64,000 nt of DNA from Bradyrhizobium macuxiense (GTDB lineage: Bacteria > Pseudomonadota > Alphaproteobacteria > Rhizobiales > Xanthobacteraceae). The stretch lies in assembly GCF_007993935.1 (NCBI RefSeq), contig NZ_VITY01000016.1, positions 124,001-188,000 on the forward strand, written 5' to 3'. The stretch's first letter is position 1, and each line of letters starts with the position of its first letter. The notes beneath the pieces were generated by a model. That model was not told the origin of the DNA. It worked only from the letters and a program-made list of their open reading frames with translations, and searched no databases. Both the position numbers and the translations under genes were made by a program. Below, piece after piece: positions 32,723-42,368 of the stretch.

Positions 32723-34030
32723 ATGATCGAGGAGAGGTTCGACGCAATCGTGGTCGGCGCCGGGATGGCAGGCAACGCGGCGGCACTGACCATGGCCAAG
32801 CGCGGCATGAAGGTCCTGCAGCTCGAGCGCGGCGAATACGCCGGATCGAAGAATGTGCAGGGTGCAATCCTCTATGCCGACATGATGGAAAAGCTGATAC
32901 CGGACTTTCGCGAGGAGGCGCCGCTCGAACGTCACTTGGTCGAACAACGGTTCTGGATGATGGACGATCGCTCCCACCTTGCCATGCAGTATCGCTCCGA
33001 GGACTTCAACGAGGAGCGGCCGAACCGCTATACCATCATTCGCGCGCAGTTCGATAAATGGTTCTCATCAAAAGTGCGGGAGGCTGGCGCGACCGTATTA
33101 TGCGAGACGACAGTCACGGAGCTCGCGCGAGACGATCATGGAAGGGTGATTGGCGTTCGTACAGATCGCCGCGACGGCGAGATACACGCCGACGTCGTGG
33201 TGCTGGCCGAAGGGGTTAATGGCCTGCTTGGGACGCGTGCGGGCCTGCGCGCGCGGCCTGAGCCCGACAAGGTGGCATTGGCGGTGAAGGAAATGCACTT
33301 CTTGCCGCGCGAGACGATCGAGGCTCGCTTCAATCTCGAGGGCGACGAAGGGCTCGTGATTGAGGCCGCGGGCACCATTTCCCGCGGCATGACCGGAATG
33401 GGTTTCATCTATGCCAACAAGGAGTGCATTTCGCTCGGTATCGGTTGCCTTGTCGCCGACTTCCAGCGCAGCGGTGAGACGCCCTACGGGTTGCTCGATC
33501 ACTTCAAGAGGCATCCGTCCGTGGCGCCGCTGATCGCAGGCTCCGAGGTCAAGGAATATTCCGCCCATCTCATTCCTGAGGGCGGCTACAAGGCGATCCC
33601 GCAGCTCTATGGCGAAGGATGGGTGGTGGCAGGCGACGCGGCGCAGCTCAACAACGCCGTCCATCGCGAAGGTTCCAATCTTGCGATGACCTCAGGCCGG
33701 ATCGCCGCCGAAACAATCTTCCAGGTGAAATCGCGTGGCGATCGCATGACTGCAAAAAATCTGTCGCTCTACAAGAAGATGCTGGATGATTCCTTCGTCA
33801 TCAAGGATCTCAAGAAATACAAGGATTTGCCGACGCTGATGCACACCAATTCGCAAAACTTTTTCCTCACCTATCCGCAACTCCTCTCAAGGGCGATGCA
33901 GAACTTTGTGCGTGTCGATGGTACGCCAAAGGCCGAGAAGGAGAAGATGACACTGAAATCCTTTGTCAAGGCGCGGTCGTGGACAGGTCTGTTCGGCGAT
34001 GCATTCCGTTTCGCTCGCGCCTGGCGCTGA
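32723..34030 (+). CDS. fixC: FixC, flavoprotein of the FixABCX complex
   Basis: A 435-residue ETF-quinone oxidoreductase-like flavoprotein. The N-terminal FAD loop is V-V-G-A-G-M-A-G-N-A-A-A; the second FAD contact is V-V-A-G-D-A-A-Q-L-N. It takes electrons from FixAB and passes them to quinone. It is preceded by AGGAG and followed 51 bases later by fixX. Confidence 0.97.
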   Translation: MIEERFDAIVVGAGMAGNAAALTMAKRGMKVLQLERGEYAGSKNVQGAILYADMMEKLIPDFREEAPLERHLVEQRFWMMDDRSHLAMQYRSEDFNEERPNRYTIIRAQFDKWFSSKVREAGATVLCETTVTELARDDHGRVIGVRTDRRDGEIHADVVVLAEGVNGLLGTRAGLRARPEPDKVALAVKEMHFLPRETIEARFNLEGDEGLVIEAAGTISRGMTGMGFIYANKECISLGIGCLVADFQRSGETPYGLLDHFKRHPSVAPLIAGSEVKEYSAHLIPEGGYKAIPQLYGEGWVVAGDAAQLNNAVHREGSNLAMTSGRIAAETIFQVKSRGDRMTAKNLSLYKKMLDDSFVIKDLKKYKDLPTLMHTNSQNFFLTYPQLLSRAMQNFVRVDGTPKAEKEKMTLKSFVKARSWTGLFGDAFRFARAWR

Positions 34031-34081
34031 CCAAGGTCGAACCGGACAAACAAAGTCGAGCCGAACAAAGGAGGCTAAAAC

Positions 34082-34381
34082 ATGAATGCCGAGCTGCCCT
34101 CAGTGCGCGTCGAGGACAAACTGTACTACAACCGGTATCTTGTCGACGTCGGCCGACCCCACGTCAAGGTCCGCGCGCACACGACGCCTTCGCCGCAGCT
34201 CCTTGCACTTTTGAAAGCGTGCCCCGCGCGCTGCTACGAGCTCAACGACAAGGGGCAGGTCGAAGTCACCGTCGACGGCTGCATCGAGTGTGGCACCTGC
34301 CGCGTCATCGGCGAGCCGACCGGCGACATCGAATGGAGTTATCCGCGCGGTGGATATGGCGTGCTATTCAAGTTTGGATGA
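34082..34381 (+). CDS. fixX: FixX, ferredoxin-like subunit
   Basis: A 99-residue ferredoxin-like protein with C-P-A-R-C-Y-E and C-I-E-C-G-T-C-R, which supply cluster ligands, and an aromatic C-terminus (G-G-Y-G-V-L-F-K-F-G). FixX is the iron-sulfur partner of FixC. A GGAGG lies nine bases before the ATG. It ends the fix operon. Confidence 0.97.
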   Translation: MNAELPSVRVEDKLYYNRYLVDVGRPHVKVRAHTTPSPQLLALLKACPARCYELNDKGQVEVTVDGCIECGTCRVIGEPTGDIEWSYPRGGYGVLFKFG

Positions 34382-35065
34382 GGGGATCAAAGATCGCGGT
34401 GTGACGCCATTGAGCGAGACGATCCCGCCACGGCTTCAATTCGCCTATCACTGGCTTGAGGCCGCCAGGCGGCATAGTTACTCCAGGTCGAAATCCGGCG
34501 AGCTCAGGCACAGCGAAGGCGTGGCAGCGCCACTTTCTCAACTCGAGTTGGCGCGCACATCTGTTCGAACTTACCGGCCACACATGCGCGGGGACAAACC
34601 GAGGTGTTCCGGAGATCATATGAAATTGGCTTATACCAAGCAGCATCAAACGAGCAGGCTTCCTTGGTCAGTGTCCGGAAGGCAATAAAGCCGTCGCGAC
34701 CAGAGCGCAGGAAAATCCTTATCACCTGCCATACCCAACTGTGCTCATCGCGCGGCTTCCATAGCCCTTCCTTCAGATAGCGATCGAAAGACGTTCCTCA
34801 ACTACGACATCAGAGGATTGGCAGAGCGCAGCATATGAGAACGTTGTGCGGGTTAACCTGCTGCGGCCGCAGTCCCGCTTTCAATCGCCGAGATTCGGAT
34901 CCGCGAACGCGATCGGAAGCCGAGCCCAATGCGCCATCGGAAACCTGCGCTGTGGCGCGCTTGGTAACAATCTCCAAGCCAACCCTGACCTAGCGTCAGA
35001 TTTGCATTCCGCGTTCGTGCTGTTAGGTTGAGAGCGGCTGGGGGCCAATCTTAGGTAACGCTCGA
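34382..35065. other. Gene-free region after fixX
   Basis: About 680 bases with only short conflicting frames. I see no sigma-54 element with good spacing and no ribosome site before a plausible gene until the small secreted protein at 35066. Confidence 0.4.
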
Positions 35066-35263
35066 ATGAAAAAATGGTTGTTTGTGACTGCGAGCGCCGT
35101 GGCGCTTGCAGCGGCGGTTCCGACTTTCGTTGCTGAGGCCGCCGGACCGGTCGACAGCAATGCGCAGGTCGTGAATGAGTCGGATATTTGCAGCGCCAGC
35201 CCGGAGATGGCTTGGCTCTGCCGAACCTTTTATTGCTTATGCGACCCGCAGTGCAAACTATAA
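35066..35263 (+). CDS. Small secreted Cys-rich peptide
   Basis: A 65-residue precursor. MKKWLFVTASAVALAAAV is a typical Sec signal, with likely cleavage near A-E-A. The mature part of about 40 residues has five cysteines (I-C-S, W-L-C-R, Y-C-L-C-D, Q-C-K), arranged as if to form disulfides. I do not recognise a family. It lies alone between fixX and ahpD. The size and Cys pattern resemble small periplasmic or secreted peptides; any symbiotic role is inference. The ribosome site is weak. Confidence 0.6.
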   Translation: MKKWLFVTASAVALAAAVPTFVAEAAGPVDSNAQVVNESDICSASPEMAWLCRTFYCLCDPQCKL

Positions 35264-35299
35264 TGAACTAACAAAATCAATCTGGCAGAAATTGAGGAT

Positions 35300-35338
35300 A
35301 GTGTCCTAGTACACTGGCCGCTTGAGGGCATAGCGGCC
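35300..35338. repeat. Two adjacent inverted repeats after the small secreted gene
   Basis: AGTGT-CCTAGT-ACACT (35300-35315) is followed directly by GGCCGCT-N9-AGCGGCC (35316-35338). The second could fold as a terminator-like hairpin between the convergent units, but there is no T-run. Confidence 0.5.
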
Positions 35339-35524
35339 CCGTCCTCTTCCCGTGGGGCACTGTCAGATGATGCAAGGCGTGCCATTTTCAGTGTTCTCTC
35401 GATCGCCAATTCCGCTCGAGCGATTCAGGCCTCGTTCACGAAGGGGTGAGGGTAGCCTCTGGGCAAGCATCGAGTTCCGAATGCTGCCCTCACCCACCTG
35501 GAAAGAGCGGGCAGTGAGGTTAGA

Positions 35525-36073
35525 TCACCCCGTCGTCGGAGCAGCGCCGTGCCCCGCCGCTTCGATCGCAACTGCCGCCGACTGCACGATGGCTGCAAAA
35601 CGCGCCGCAGTCTGGATCGTCTCAGTACTGACGCCTGCCGCACGTAGCGCCTTCTCGTGCGCGTCAATACAGGCGCCGCAGCCGTTTATGGCCGATACCG
35701 CCAAGGACCACAGTTCGAAATCTGACTTGTCCACGCCGGGATTGCTGATCACGTTCATCCGCAGCCGCGCCGGCATCATCTTGTACTCCGGGTTGGTGGC
35801 GAGGTGAACGAAGCGGTAGTAGACGTTGTTCATCGCCATCACGGAAGCTGCCGATCTCGCTGCCGCGATCGCGACTGGGGTCATCACGGCGGCGGCAGCC
35901 GATTCCATCGCGGCGATCACGGCCGGATTGCGGGTGGCTATCGCGCTCGCCAACAGTAGCCCATACTGGCGCTGCGGCGACAGCGTCTCATCGGCGACCA
36001 TCGACATCAGGTTGAGCCTGATGTCCTTTGCGAAGTCGGGGATTTGTTCCTTCAACTGCTCGATCGACAACAT
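35525..36073 (-). CDS. ahpD: Alkylhydroperoxidase AhpD
   Basis: A 182-residue CMD-fold protein with the active-site pair G-C-G-A-C-I-D-A-H-E (C132, C135). AhpD recycles AhpC, which reduces peroxides. It lies six bases after ahpC in the same operon. Confidence 0.95.
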   Translation of the reverse strand: MLSIEQLKEQIPDFAKDIRLNLMSMVADETLSPQRQYGLLLASAIATRNPAVIAAMESAAAAVMTPVAIAAARSAASVMAMNNVYYRFVHLATNPEYKMMPARLRMNVISNPGVDKSDFELWSLAVSAINGCGACIDAHEKALRAAGVSTETIQTAARFAAIVQSAAVAIEAAGHGAAPTTG

Positions 36074-36079
36074 GCTGCC

Positions 36080-36634
36080 TCAAGCAACGTTCAGCGTTTC
36101 GCCGCCGATCTCGCGATTGCACGGGCAGAGTTCGTCGGTCTGCAGCGCGTCCAGAACGCGCAGCGTGTCCTTGGGGCTGCGGCCGACATTGAGATTCGTC
36201 GCGTAGACATGTTGGATGGTATTGTCAGGATCAGTGATAAAGGTATAGCGGTAGGCGACGCCCTCGGGCGAACGCACCCCAAGGCCATCGACCAGCGCCC
36301 CTGTGGTATCGGCAAATTGCCAGATCGGCAGATTGTGCAGGTCCTGGTGTGCGCGTCGCCAGGCGAGCTTGCAGAACTCGTTGTCGGTCGAACCGCCCAG
36401 TACGACCGCATCGCGGTCGGCAAAATCCTTGGATAGCCGGGCAAACTCGGCGATCTCGGTCGGGCAGACGAACGTGAAATCCTTCGGGTAGAAGAAGATG
36501 ATCTTCCATTTCCCGGAAAAGCTGTCTTCAGTCAACGTTTCGAATGCACTCTGTCCTTCTTCCTCTGGCGCGTGAAAGCCAGGCTTTACGCCTGTGATTT
36601 CGAACGACGGCAACTTGCTTCCAATTCCAAGCAT
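36080..36634 (-). CDS. ahpC: Peroxiredoxin AhpC
   Basis: A 184-residue 2-Cys peroxiredoxin: peroxidatic C57 in F-T-F-V-C-P-T-E, and C-terminal cysteines C170 and C172 in D-E-L-C-P-C-N. The ATG at 36634 follows GGGAGGA. A perfect sigma-54 element 55 bases upstream and an inverted repeat in the leader suggest that peroxide defence is switched on together with nitrogenase. Confidence 0.96.
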   Translation of the reverse strand: MLGIGSKLPSFEITGVKPGFHAPEEEGQSAFETLTEDSFSGKWKIIFFYPKDFTFVCPTEIAEFARLSKDFADRDAVVLGGSTDNEFCKLAWRRAHQDLHNLPIWQFADTTGALVDGLGVRSPEGVAYRYTFITDPDNTIQHVYATNLNVGRSPKDTLRVLDALQTDELCPCNREIGGETLNVA

Positions 36635-36654
36635 ATTGTCCTCCCAAGTTCGTC

Positions 36655-36683
36655 TCATGGCGGAAGCCGTGCTTCCGCCATGA
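36655..36683. repeat. 13-bp inverted repeat in the ahpC leader
   Basis: TCATGGCGGAAGC and its exact reverse complement flank the loop CGT. It overlaps the predicted transcription start (near 36678), so the nascent RNA would carry most of it at its 5' end. It may stabilise the mRNA or act as an operator. Confidence 0.75.
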
Positions 36684-36688
36684 GCGAA

Positions 36689-36703
36689 GCAAGCTATGTG
36701 CCA
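36689..36703 (-). promoter_or_regulatory. Sigma-54 promoter of ahpCD
   Basis: On the minus strand TGGCAC-ATAGC-TTGC, a perfect -24/-12 element. No exact TGT-N10-ACA site was seen in the following 200 bases, so the activator site is either degenerate or farther off. Confidence 0.85.
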
Positions 36704-37023
36704 CGTGATCTCGCGAGGCGATTGGTCTAGCAGCAAGCGGGACACTTGCTGTGGGGGATCTGATGCCATTGGCATGTTGGTCGTTCACTCGAGGAATCCC
36801 GTCGCGGCTTGTTCGGCAGCACTTTGGCCTCGTACTACGCGAGCGTAGCGTTGCTCGCCTCCGGATCCCCGATGCAGGTTCCTTGAAATCGCCATAAGCA
36901 TGTAAATTGGTGAGGAGCAATCGCGTGCGCGAGAGTCTCCGTTAGGGCCGAACCGACGAGATCTGCTCACCCTCGACGCACTCGCAGTCGATCGTCCGGA
37001 CAGAAGTGCGTTCTCGGATTTAG

Positions 37024-38241
37024 TCAGGCGTGTAGCGACTCTTTGCCTAAAAGATCAATGATCCGCTCGGCAATGGCCTCTTCTTCGATCTTGATTCCGG
37101 TCTTTATCATGGCCGCGGTGAGATCTGCATCCCATGAAGCGATGACTGGCCGGCCGCTCAGTGGTATCGCGAGCTGAGGAGCGCTTTTGGACGCGGCGAC
37201 GTAGTCTGCCGCTGAGAAGTGCCACGGTACGGCGCCGTATTTCGCTATTACGTAGTTGGCGATCATAATTCCTGGCCAATCATAGTCGCCATGATACCGA
37301 AGGTCTGCTCCCGATTCCTTGAGCTGCTTGAGAATGGTCCGCTGAGCCGCACCGAGATGGCCGTCGACGCAAACGACCGGAGGGCAGGCGGTCCCGAGTT
37401 GGTCGGCGAGGATTGCGACGAGATTCGGATTCTCGCACACCAAAATGGATCTTCTCGCCACCGTCCATTCCGACGGCCGCCGAGCGAGAAGCCGCAGTGA
37501 TGCGTATTGTGGTTCTCCGGGTGAGACTGGCAATCCGCTGCACGGCACATTCAAGAACAGGGCAGGCTTGGCCAGTTCGTTCACCAGGATGCCGACCGCA
37601 GCCCATGTATCGCGGTCATCGCCTGTGTCGGTCGATGAGCGGCTTCGAAGGACGGCCAGCGTGAGAGTGGCGACCGGGCGGGCGCTGTCGAGGCCGTGAG
37701 CGTCTCCGAGATGCTCCGCCGCGATTTGGGCCCGCGGTACTCCCGCAGCGGGAAGCCGTCTGAGGATGTCTTCGGTTTGTCTACAGATAAGGGACGCGGA
37801 ATCCGGTTGATTGCCTGATAGGCGCTTCAGGACGCCAAAGTTGAGCGGCGAGGCCAAATAGGCGATCAGATCGGTGTGCGAGCAGCCGGCCAGAACGGCC
37901 GCCCAACTTTCGCGAATCCTGTTCAATTCGGTTTCGCGGTGGATGATCGGACCGTCAAGAAGTTCGAGTGCGGTTCGAAGGGATGGTGCGATACCGGCAT
38001 CGGAAAGCGCTCGGTCGACTGCGCTGACGTCGATGGAGATTGAGGCTGCCACGCCGCCTCTGCGGCCGACCAGGGACGCAAGTGCGGTGCGTTCCGTTTC
38101 GTTCAGCCTGCCCACCTGGATCGATGGGAGCTGGCCATCGGCCGGTCCGAGTTCGTAGCGCCTGCGCAGCCGCGCGCGCAGATCGGAAAGCTCGGCGCCG
38201 CCGAGGAGCCGGACTAGTCGTTCGTCTATAGTTGATGTCAT
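37024..38241 (-). CDS. jetD: Wadjet JetD (type II, TIGR02679-like) nuclease subunit
   Basis: A 405-residue protein with a C-terminal Toprim/DUF2399-like nuclease region: V-C-E-N-P (E270), V-D-G-H-L-G (D293) and H-G-D-Y-D-W-P-G (D319, D321) give the acidic metal site. In Wadjet, JetD cleaves small circular DNA sensed by the JetABC condensin. It is the last gene of jetABCD, overlapping jetC by four bases (ATGA). Confidence 0.92.
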   Translation of the reverse strand: MTSTIDERLVRLLGGAELSDLRARLRRRYELGPADGQLPSIQVGRLNETERTALASLVGRRGGVAASISIDVSAVDRALSDAGIAPSLRTALELLDGPIIHRETELNRIRESWAAVLAGCSHTDLIAYLASPLNFGVLKRLSGNQPDSASLICRQTEDILRRLPAAGVPRAQIAAEHLGDAHGLDSARPVATLTLAVLRSRSSTDTGDDRDTWAAVGILVNELAKPALFLNVPCSGLPVSPGEPQYASLRLLARRPSEWTVARRSILVCENPNLVAILADQLGTACPPVVCVDGHLGAAQRTILKQLKESGADLRYHGDYDWPGIMIANYVIAKYGAVPWHFSAADYVAASKSAPQLAIPLSGRPVIASWDADLTAAMIKTGIKIEEEAIAERIIDLLGKESLHA

Positions 38242-41200
38242 GCGCTACGATTTAACATCAGCCGCGCCGGCTCTTCCATCCTTGAGCGCGTCTTTCCGTT
38301 CCATCGCCAGCGGGAGACGTGAATTGCGTCGAACTTGTCGTGTCTCTGGAGTTGGCAGATCGCGACGCCCGGAAGCGTCTTGTAGCAGGCCCATTCGCGC
38401 TCGCTCGTGATAACGAAATCCAGATCGAACTCGTGGATCAGGCCCATGCAGTGCGCCCGGACGCCGTCGTCGATGCCGGCGTACGCTTCGTCCAGCAGGA
38501 CAAGGCGCGGCCGGGTGCTGTGCTCGTCGCCGTAGAAGCTTGCGACGGCTGCGAACATGGGAATGGTGAGACCCAACGCACGTTCGCCGCCGGAGGCAGG
38601 CTGAGAAATGGAAATCCACCTACCCATTGCATTGCGCTCGACGACGAAGCGGTGCCACTGGCGATAGTCGAGGGCAGCCGAAAGCTGCTCGCGGAGACTG
38701 CTGCCGCCCGACTCTTCGGCCTTGAGCCGCTCTTGCTCGATGCGTCGCTGCAGCATGGCCCCGATGGCTTGCCTGTCATTCTCGGTCCACAGATCCGCGT
38801 TCGTCTTGAGGAGACGCTTACGGGCGTCCTCCAGATCGGCTGGGGCACCTTGCGCTTCAGTGAGAGGGATCCACCTTAGGCGGAAATAGGTGCCCGTTGA
38901 GGTCGGGCGCTTTTCAATCTCCGCATTCACACGGTCCACATACTGCTCGGCGTCCTGGATGAGATTCCGGATTTGGACGGACATCTCCGACTGGAGGTGG
39001 TCCTCCAGAATCTTCGTCTCGCTTTCGGTGAGAAGGGTTCGGCGCTGCGTGATCTCGGTGTCGACCTGGGCAAGGACCTCAGCGGGAGACAGTCCGGTCT
39101 TGTTCTGGACTGCGATGGTGACCACCAGGCCGAATCCATCGACATTGTTACTGTAGGGGACGTATCCTAGTTGAGCGAGTGCATTCTGGAGATCGACGAA
39201 TTCACCGTAGATTTTGGACTGCAGGCCGTCCCACTCGTTATCGCGGATGTCGCTGAGCGCTTGGTTCAGTTCTGCGGCAAGCCCCCGCGTCTCGTCGACC
39301 GTCCATGTCCGGCCGGTGTCGGGGAACGCTACGTTGGGGGCGCCGGCGGCCATCAAACCTGTTGCTGCGAGCGTTTGCAGATTGCTTGCGGCTCGCTGCC
39401 GCTCCTCTACGCGCGTCGCCAAAGCTTGGGTCGCAGTTTCGTGCGCACCGACCGCCCGGGTATGGACGGCCACCGCCGAGAGTCGGCGCCCGTCCGTGCT
39501 GTCCACGTCGGCCCTGGCATCATTGAGACGCTTTTGCGCGTCAATGAGGCGGCGTTCCCACTGTTCGGAGGTTGCTCCCACACTTTCCTTGAGAGCATCG
39601 TATATGGCGCGCGCCGATGTCGCCGATATCGCCGCGGCTTTGACGTCTTCTGCTGCGGCATGATGGCGGCTCCGGGCGGTTTCCGCACGTTCGTTGGTGT
39701 CTTGAAGGTTTTGCGCGGCGCGGATGGAATTCGAGCAATGTTCGACGACCACGAGGTGGGCTTCGCTGAGGCTATCGCAGGCAATCCGGGCCTGTTCGAG
39801 AGCCCGCTTGTCGCACGGAAGAGCGGTGTCGAGCGCGGCCTGCTCGGCGGACTCACTGCACGCTTTCAGAGCCTGTCGTGCGACCACTGTACCGTTTGCC
39901 CTTGCTGCGACGTTTTCAGTGGCCCGGTGTAGATCGTTGGTTGCCGAGCGCACGGTGTCGTGCGACTTGCGGAGATTGGTGTCCGACGGGCAGGTCCTCT
40001 CGACCTGTTCGATGGCCTCCGTCGTGGCGGCATTGCTCGTGATGGCGGTTTGGAGATCGGCAAGTTGCTCGCCCAGAGCGGCCGCGGTGGCCTCAAGCTC
40101 TTCGATCTTTTTCAGTCTGGCTCTCTCCCGAGCGGAATGGCCAATGTACGTGGCGCGGGATTTCTCCCATGTGCCCGAGAGAGCGCCGAGGCGGAAGTGG
40201 CCGGCCGGCGATACCCACATCTCGGCGCCATCGTCGATGTCGGTGCAGGAGACTGCGCACAGAAAAGTCTCGACGGCATCCTGGACCGACGGTTCTCCAC
40301 AGTGGACAAGCCAGTCGGCGAGGGTCCTACCGGTGACCAAGGGCCTCGAAACAAGCGACACGTCATGCTCGGTCTCGCCGATGAACATCCTGCCGTCGGG
40401 GAGGATCCACGCGTCGAGAAGTCCGGATGCCTCAAGTGCGGCTTCGAGGCCAGCCCGAACGCCGTCGTCGGCCTCCGATACAAAGTCAACGGCCTGCCAC
40501 AAGGCTTGGCCCTTGCGGTCCTTGCGATCAGCCCTGCGTGTGTACGGGATGTGAGGGCGCTCGAATGAGCCGGTTTGCAGATCCGCGATCTGCTTTGCCA
40601 TGGATTCCAGTTCAGCGCGTACCGCAGCCTTCTGATGTCTCAGCGTGGCCAGCGCCTCGGTCAGCCGTTTGTATGCAAGTCGGCACTCGGCTATGAGCTC
40701 GCGCGCGGCCGGGTTTTCGCCTTCGAGCGAGTGAGCCCATTCGACGAGGGCATCCACTGCGTCCTCGGTCGCTATTGCCATGAGATGTCCGCAGGCGCCG
40801 ATATGGCGGCGCCACGCCGTACCGAGAGCGTTGATCTCACCGTTCAGCGCATTCTCGGCGGCAACAAGAGTCTTGCCGGCTTCGTCAAGCAGACCACGGG
40901 CAGTATTCTCGTCGCGCTCCGCGTTCGCCAGCGCCGAAATCTTGTTGTCGACTTCGCGAAGCAGCTCGACAACCGCATCGATGCTGCTTCTGCGGCCCCT
41001 GATCGCGGTCAGTAGACTGCCACGCTCGGATTGGAGAGAGGTCTGCCCATCGAGCCCAAGTTCGTTCGGCCACGCGGAGTAGGACTTCGCATGCTCAAAT
41101 TGTGCGATCATGCCGACGGATCTGGCGAGATCGAGCGCCTTGCTTCGATTGAGGGCAAGCGTTTCCATCGCGCGGTCAAGGTCGGCCCTTGCCGTTTGCC

Positions 41201-42368
41201 GGCGTTCGGACTCCGTCTTCAGATCTGCAGCCGCCGTTGCGGAGCGTTTCTCGGATGCAGTCAGTCGCCCCTCGGCCTCTTCCGCCAGGTTCCGTTTGGT
41301 CGCAAGATCTGCCGCCTTGAGGCCGTCGGGATGTTGAAGGATGCCTTTATACGCCGCATCCGCCGCCTCGACTTCGCGTTTCGCGGCGATGTTGGCGGTT
41401 TCAGCCGCTGTCAATTCATGAAGCGCAGAGGCCAATTGCGCGGCGGCCTTGTTTACCTCGGCGCTTGCTTCTTCAAACTTGGTTCTTGCGGTACGGACCT
41501 CGCGCGCAAACGTACGAATCCGCGCGCCTGCGTAGCGGCGGTAGGTTTGCTCGAATTTTCCAATGGCGGCGTGGGCCAATTCATAGGATCTGAGCTGGCT
41601 GCGATCCTCTTCAAGGCGGCTCATGGCTTCCGCGATGGTGTCGATCATTTCAGCCGCGACCGGAGGTAGGGCGGCAGTCAGGGCGTTGGAAAGACGCGTC
41701 TCGTCGGGGGTCTTTGTGAGCTGCGGATGGCGAAGCTGAATCAGGGTGTCGACCAGGATGCGGTAACGTTCCTCTCCAAGTTGGAAAAGTCTTTGATCCA
41801 CGGCACGGCGGTAGTCGTCGGCGCGGTCGAAGAAGTGTCCGCCTTTGTCGGAGAGCTCATCCTTCAGCTGCGTTCGGCGAAGCACAGCTCTTTCAGGCGT
41901 GATGAACGAGCAATCCTGACCGACACGACTTCCGTCGATGATGAAGAACCAGCTTTCCACGTTCGCGCGGTCTTCGACCGCTTCCAGTCCGCACGCAAGC
42001 GTGACGAACTGGTTGTTGCCTTCCTCGTCGACGCGCCCGAACTCGACCCATACATATCCGACGCGGCGCTTGTGCCTCCCCATGAGGAGATTCCACGCCA
42101 TCTTCTTGGTTCGATCGCCATCCGGCTCGACGCGGAACGGGCTCAGATTGGCGTCGAAGAGGAATGGTAGCGTGAGTGCCAAGAGTTTGGACTTGCCGGC
42201 GCCGTTATTGCCCCGATACACGATGTGTCCGTCGATGAACCAGAATTCCTCCACGTCATAGAAAAATATCTCCACGACGCCGGTCCGCAAAGGCTGCCAG
42301 CGCTTTTTTCCGGGAAGCGGCAGGACGGGGCCGGTGCTTTGAGGGTTGAAAGCAAGAACGGAGTTCAT
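38238..42368 (-). CDS. jetC: Wadjet JetC (SMC-like ATPase, type II)
   Basis: A 1376-residue SMC/MukB-like ATPase. Walker A is G-N-N-G-A-G-K-S (53-60), the ABC signature A-S-G-G-E-R is near 1258, and Walker B L-V-L-L-D-E is at 1289-1294. The middle is long, Ala/Glu/Lys-rich coiled coil broken near residues 530-700 by a globular hinge region. JetC extrudes DNA loops and detects small circles. It overlaps jetB and jetD by four bases each. Confidence 0.95.
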   Translation of the reverse strand: MNSVLAFNPQSTGPVLPLPGKKRWQPLRTGVVEIFFYDVEEFWFIDGHIVYRGNNGAGKSKLLALTLPFLFDANLSPFRVEPDGDRTKKMAWNLLMGRHKRRVGYVWVEFGRVDEEGNNQFVTLACGLEAVEDRANVESWFFIIDGSRVGQDCSFITPERAVLRRTQLKDELSDKGGHFFDRADDYRRAVDQRLFQLGEERYRILVDTLIQLRHPQLTKTPDETRLSNALTAALPPVAAEMIDTIAEAMSRLEEDRSQLRSYELAHAAIGKFEQTYRRYAGARIRTFAREVRTARTKFEEASAEVNKAAAQLASALHELTAAETANIAAKREVEAADAAYKGILQHPDGLKAADLATKRNLAEEAEGRLTASEKRSATAAADLKTESERRQTARADLDRAMETLALNRSKALDLARSVGMIAQFEHAKSYSAWPNELGLDGQTSLQSERGSLLTAIRGRRSSIDAVVELLREVDNKISALANAERDENTARGLLDEAGKTLVAAENALNGEINALGTAWRRHIGACGHLMAIATEDAVDALVEWAHSLEGENPAARELIAECRLAYKRLTEALATLRHQKAAVRAELESMAKQIADLQTGSFERPHIPYTRRADRKDRKGQALWQAVDFVSEADDGVRAGLEAALEASGLLDAWILPDGRMFIGETEHDVSLVSRPLVTGRTLADWLVHCGEPSVQDAVETFLCAVSCTDIDDGAEMWVSPAGHFRLGALSGTWEKSRATYIGHSARERARLKKIEELEATAAALGEQLADLQTAITSNAATTEAIEQVERTCPSDTNLRKSHDTVRSATNDLHRATENVAARANGTVVARQALKACSESAEQAALDTALPCDKRALEQARIACDSLSEAHLVVVEHCSNSIRAAQNLQDTNERAETARSRHHAAAEDVKAAAISATSARAIYDALKESVGATSEQWERRLIDAQKRLNDARADVDSTDGRRLSAVAVHTRAVGAHETATQALATRVEERQRAASNLQTLAATGLMAAGAPNVAFPDTGRTWTVDETRGLAAELNQALSDIRDNEWDGLQSKIYGEFVDLQNALAQLGYVPYSNNVDGFGLVVTIAVQNKTGLSPAEVLAQVDTEITQRRTLLTESETKILEDHLQSEMSVQIRNLIQDAEQYVDRVNAEIEKRPTSTGTYFRLRWIPLTEAQGAPADLEDARKRLLKTNADLWTENDRQAIGAMLQRRIEQERLKAEESGGSSLREQLSAALDYRQWHRFVVERNAMGRWISISQPASGGERALGLTIPMFAAVASFYGDEHSTRPRLVLLDEAYAGIDDGVRAHCMGLIHEFDLDFVITSEREWACYKTLPGVAICQLQRHDKFDAIHVSRWRWNGKTRSRMEEPARLMLNRSA

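Noticed and set aside
31523..32977. Minus-strand open frame of 484 codons over fixB and fixC
   Set aside because: Shadow of fixB and the start of fixC; the plus strand carries unmistakable fixB and fixC motifs.
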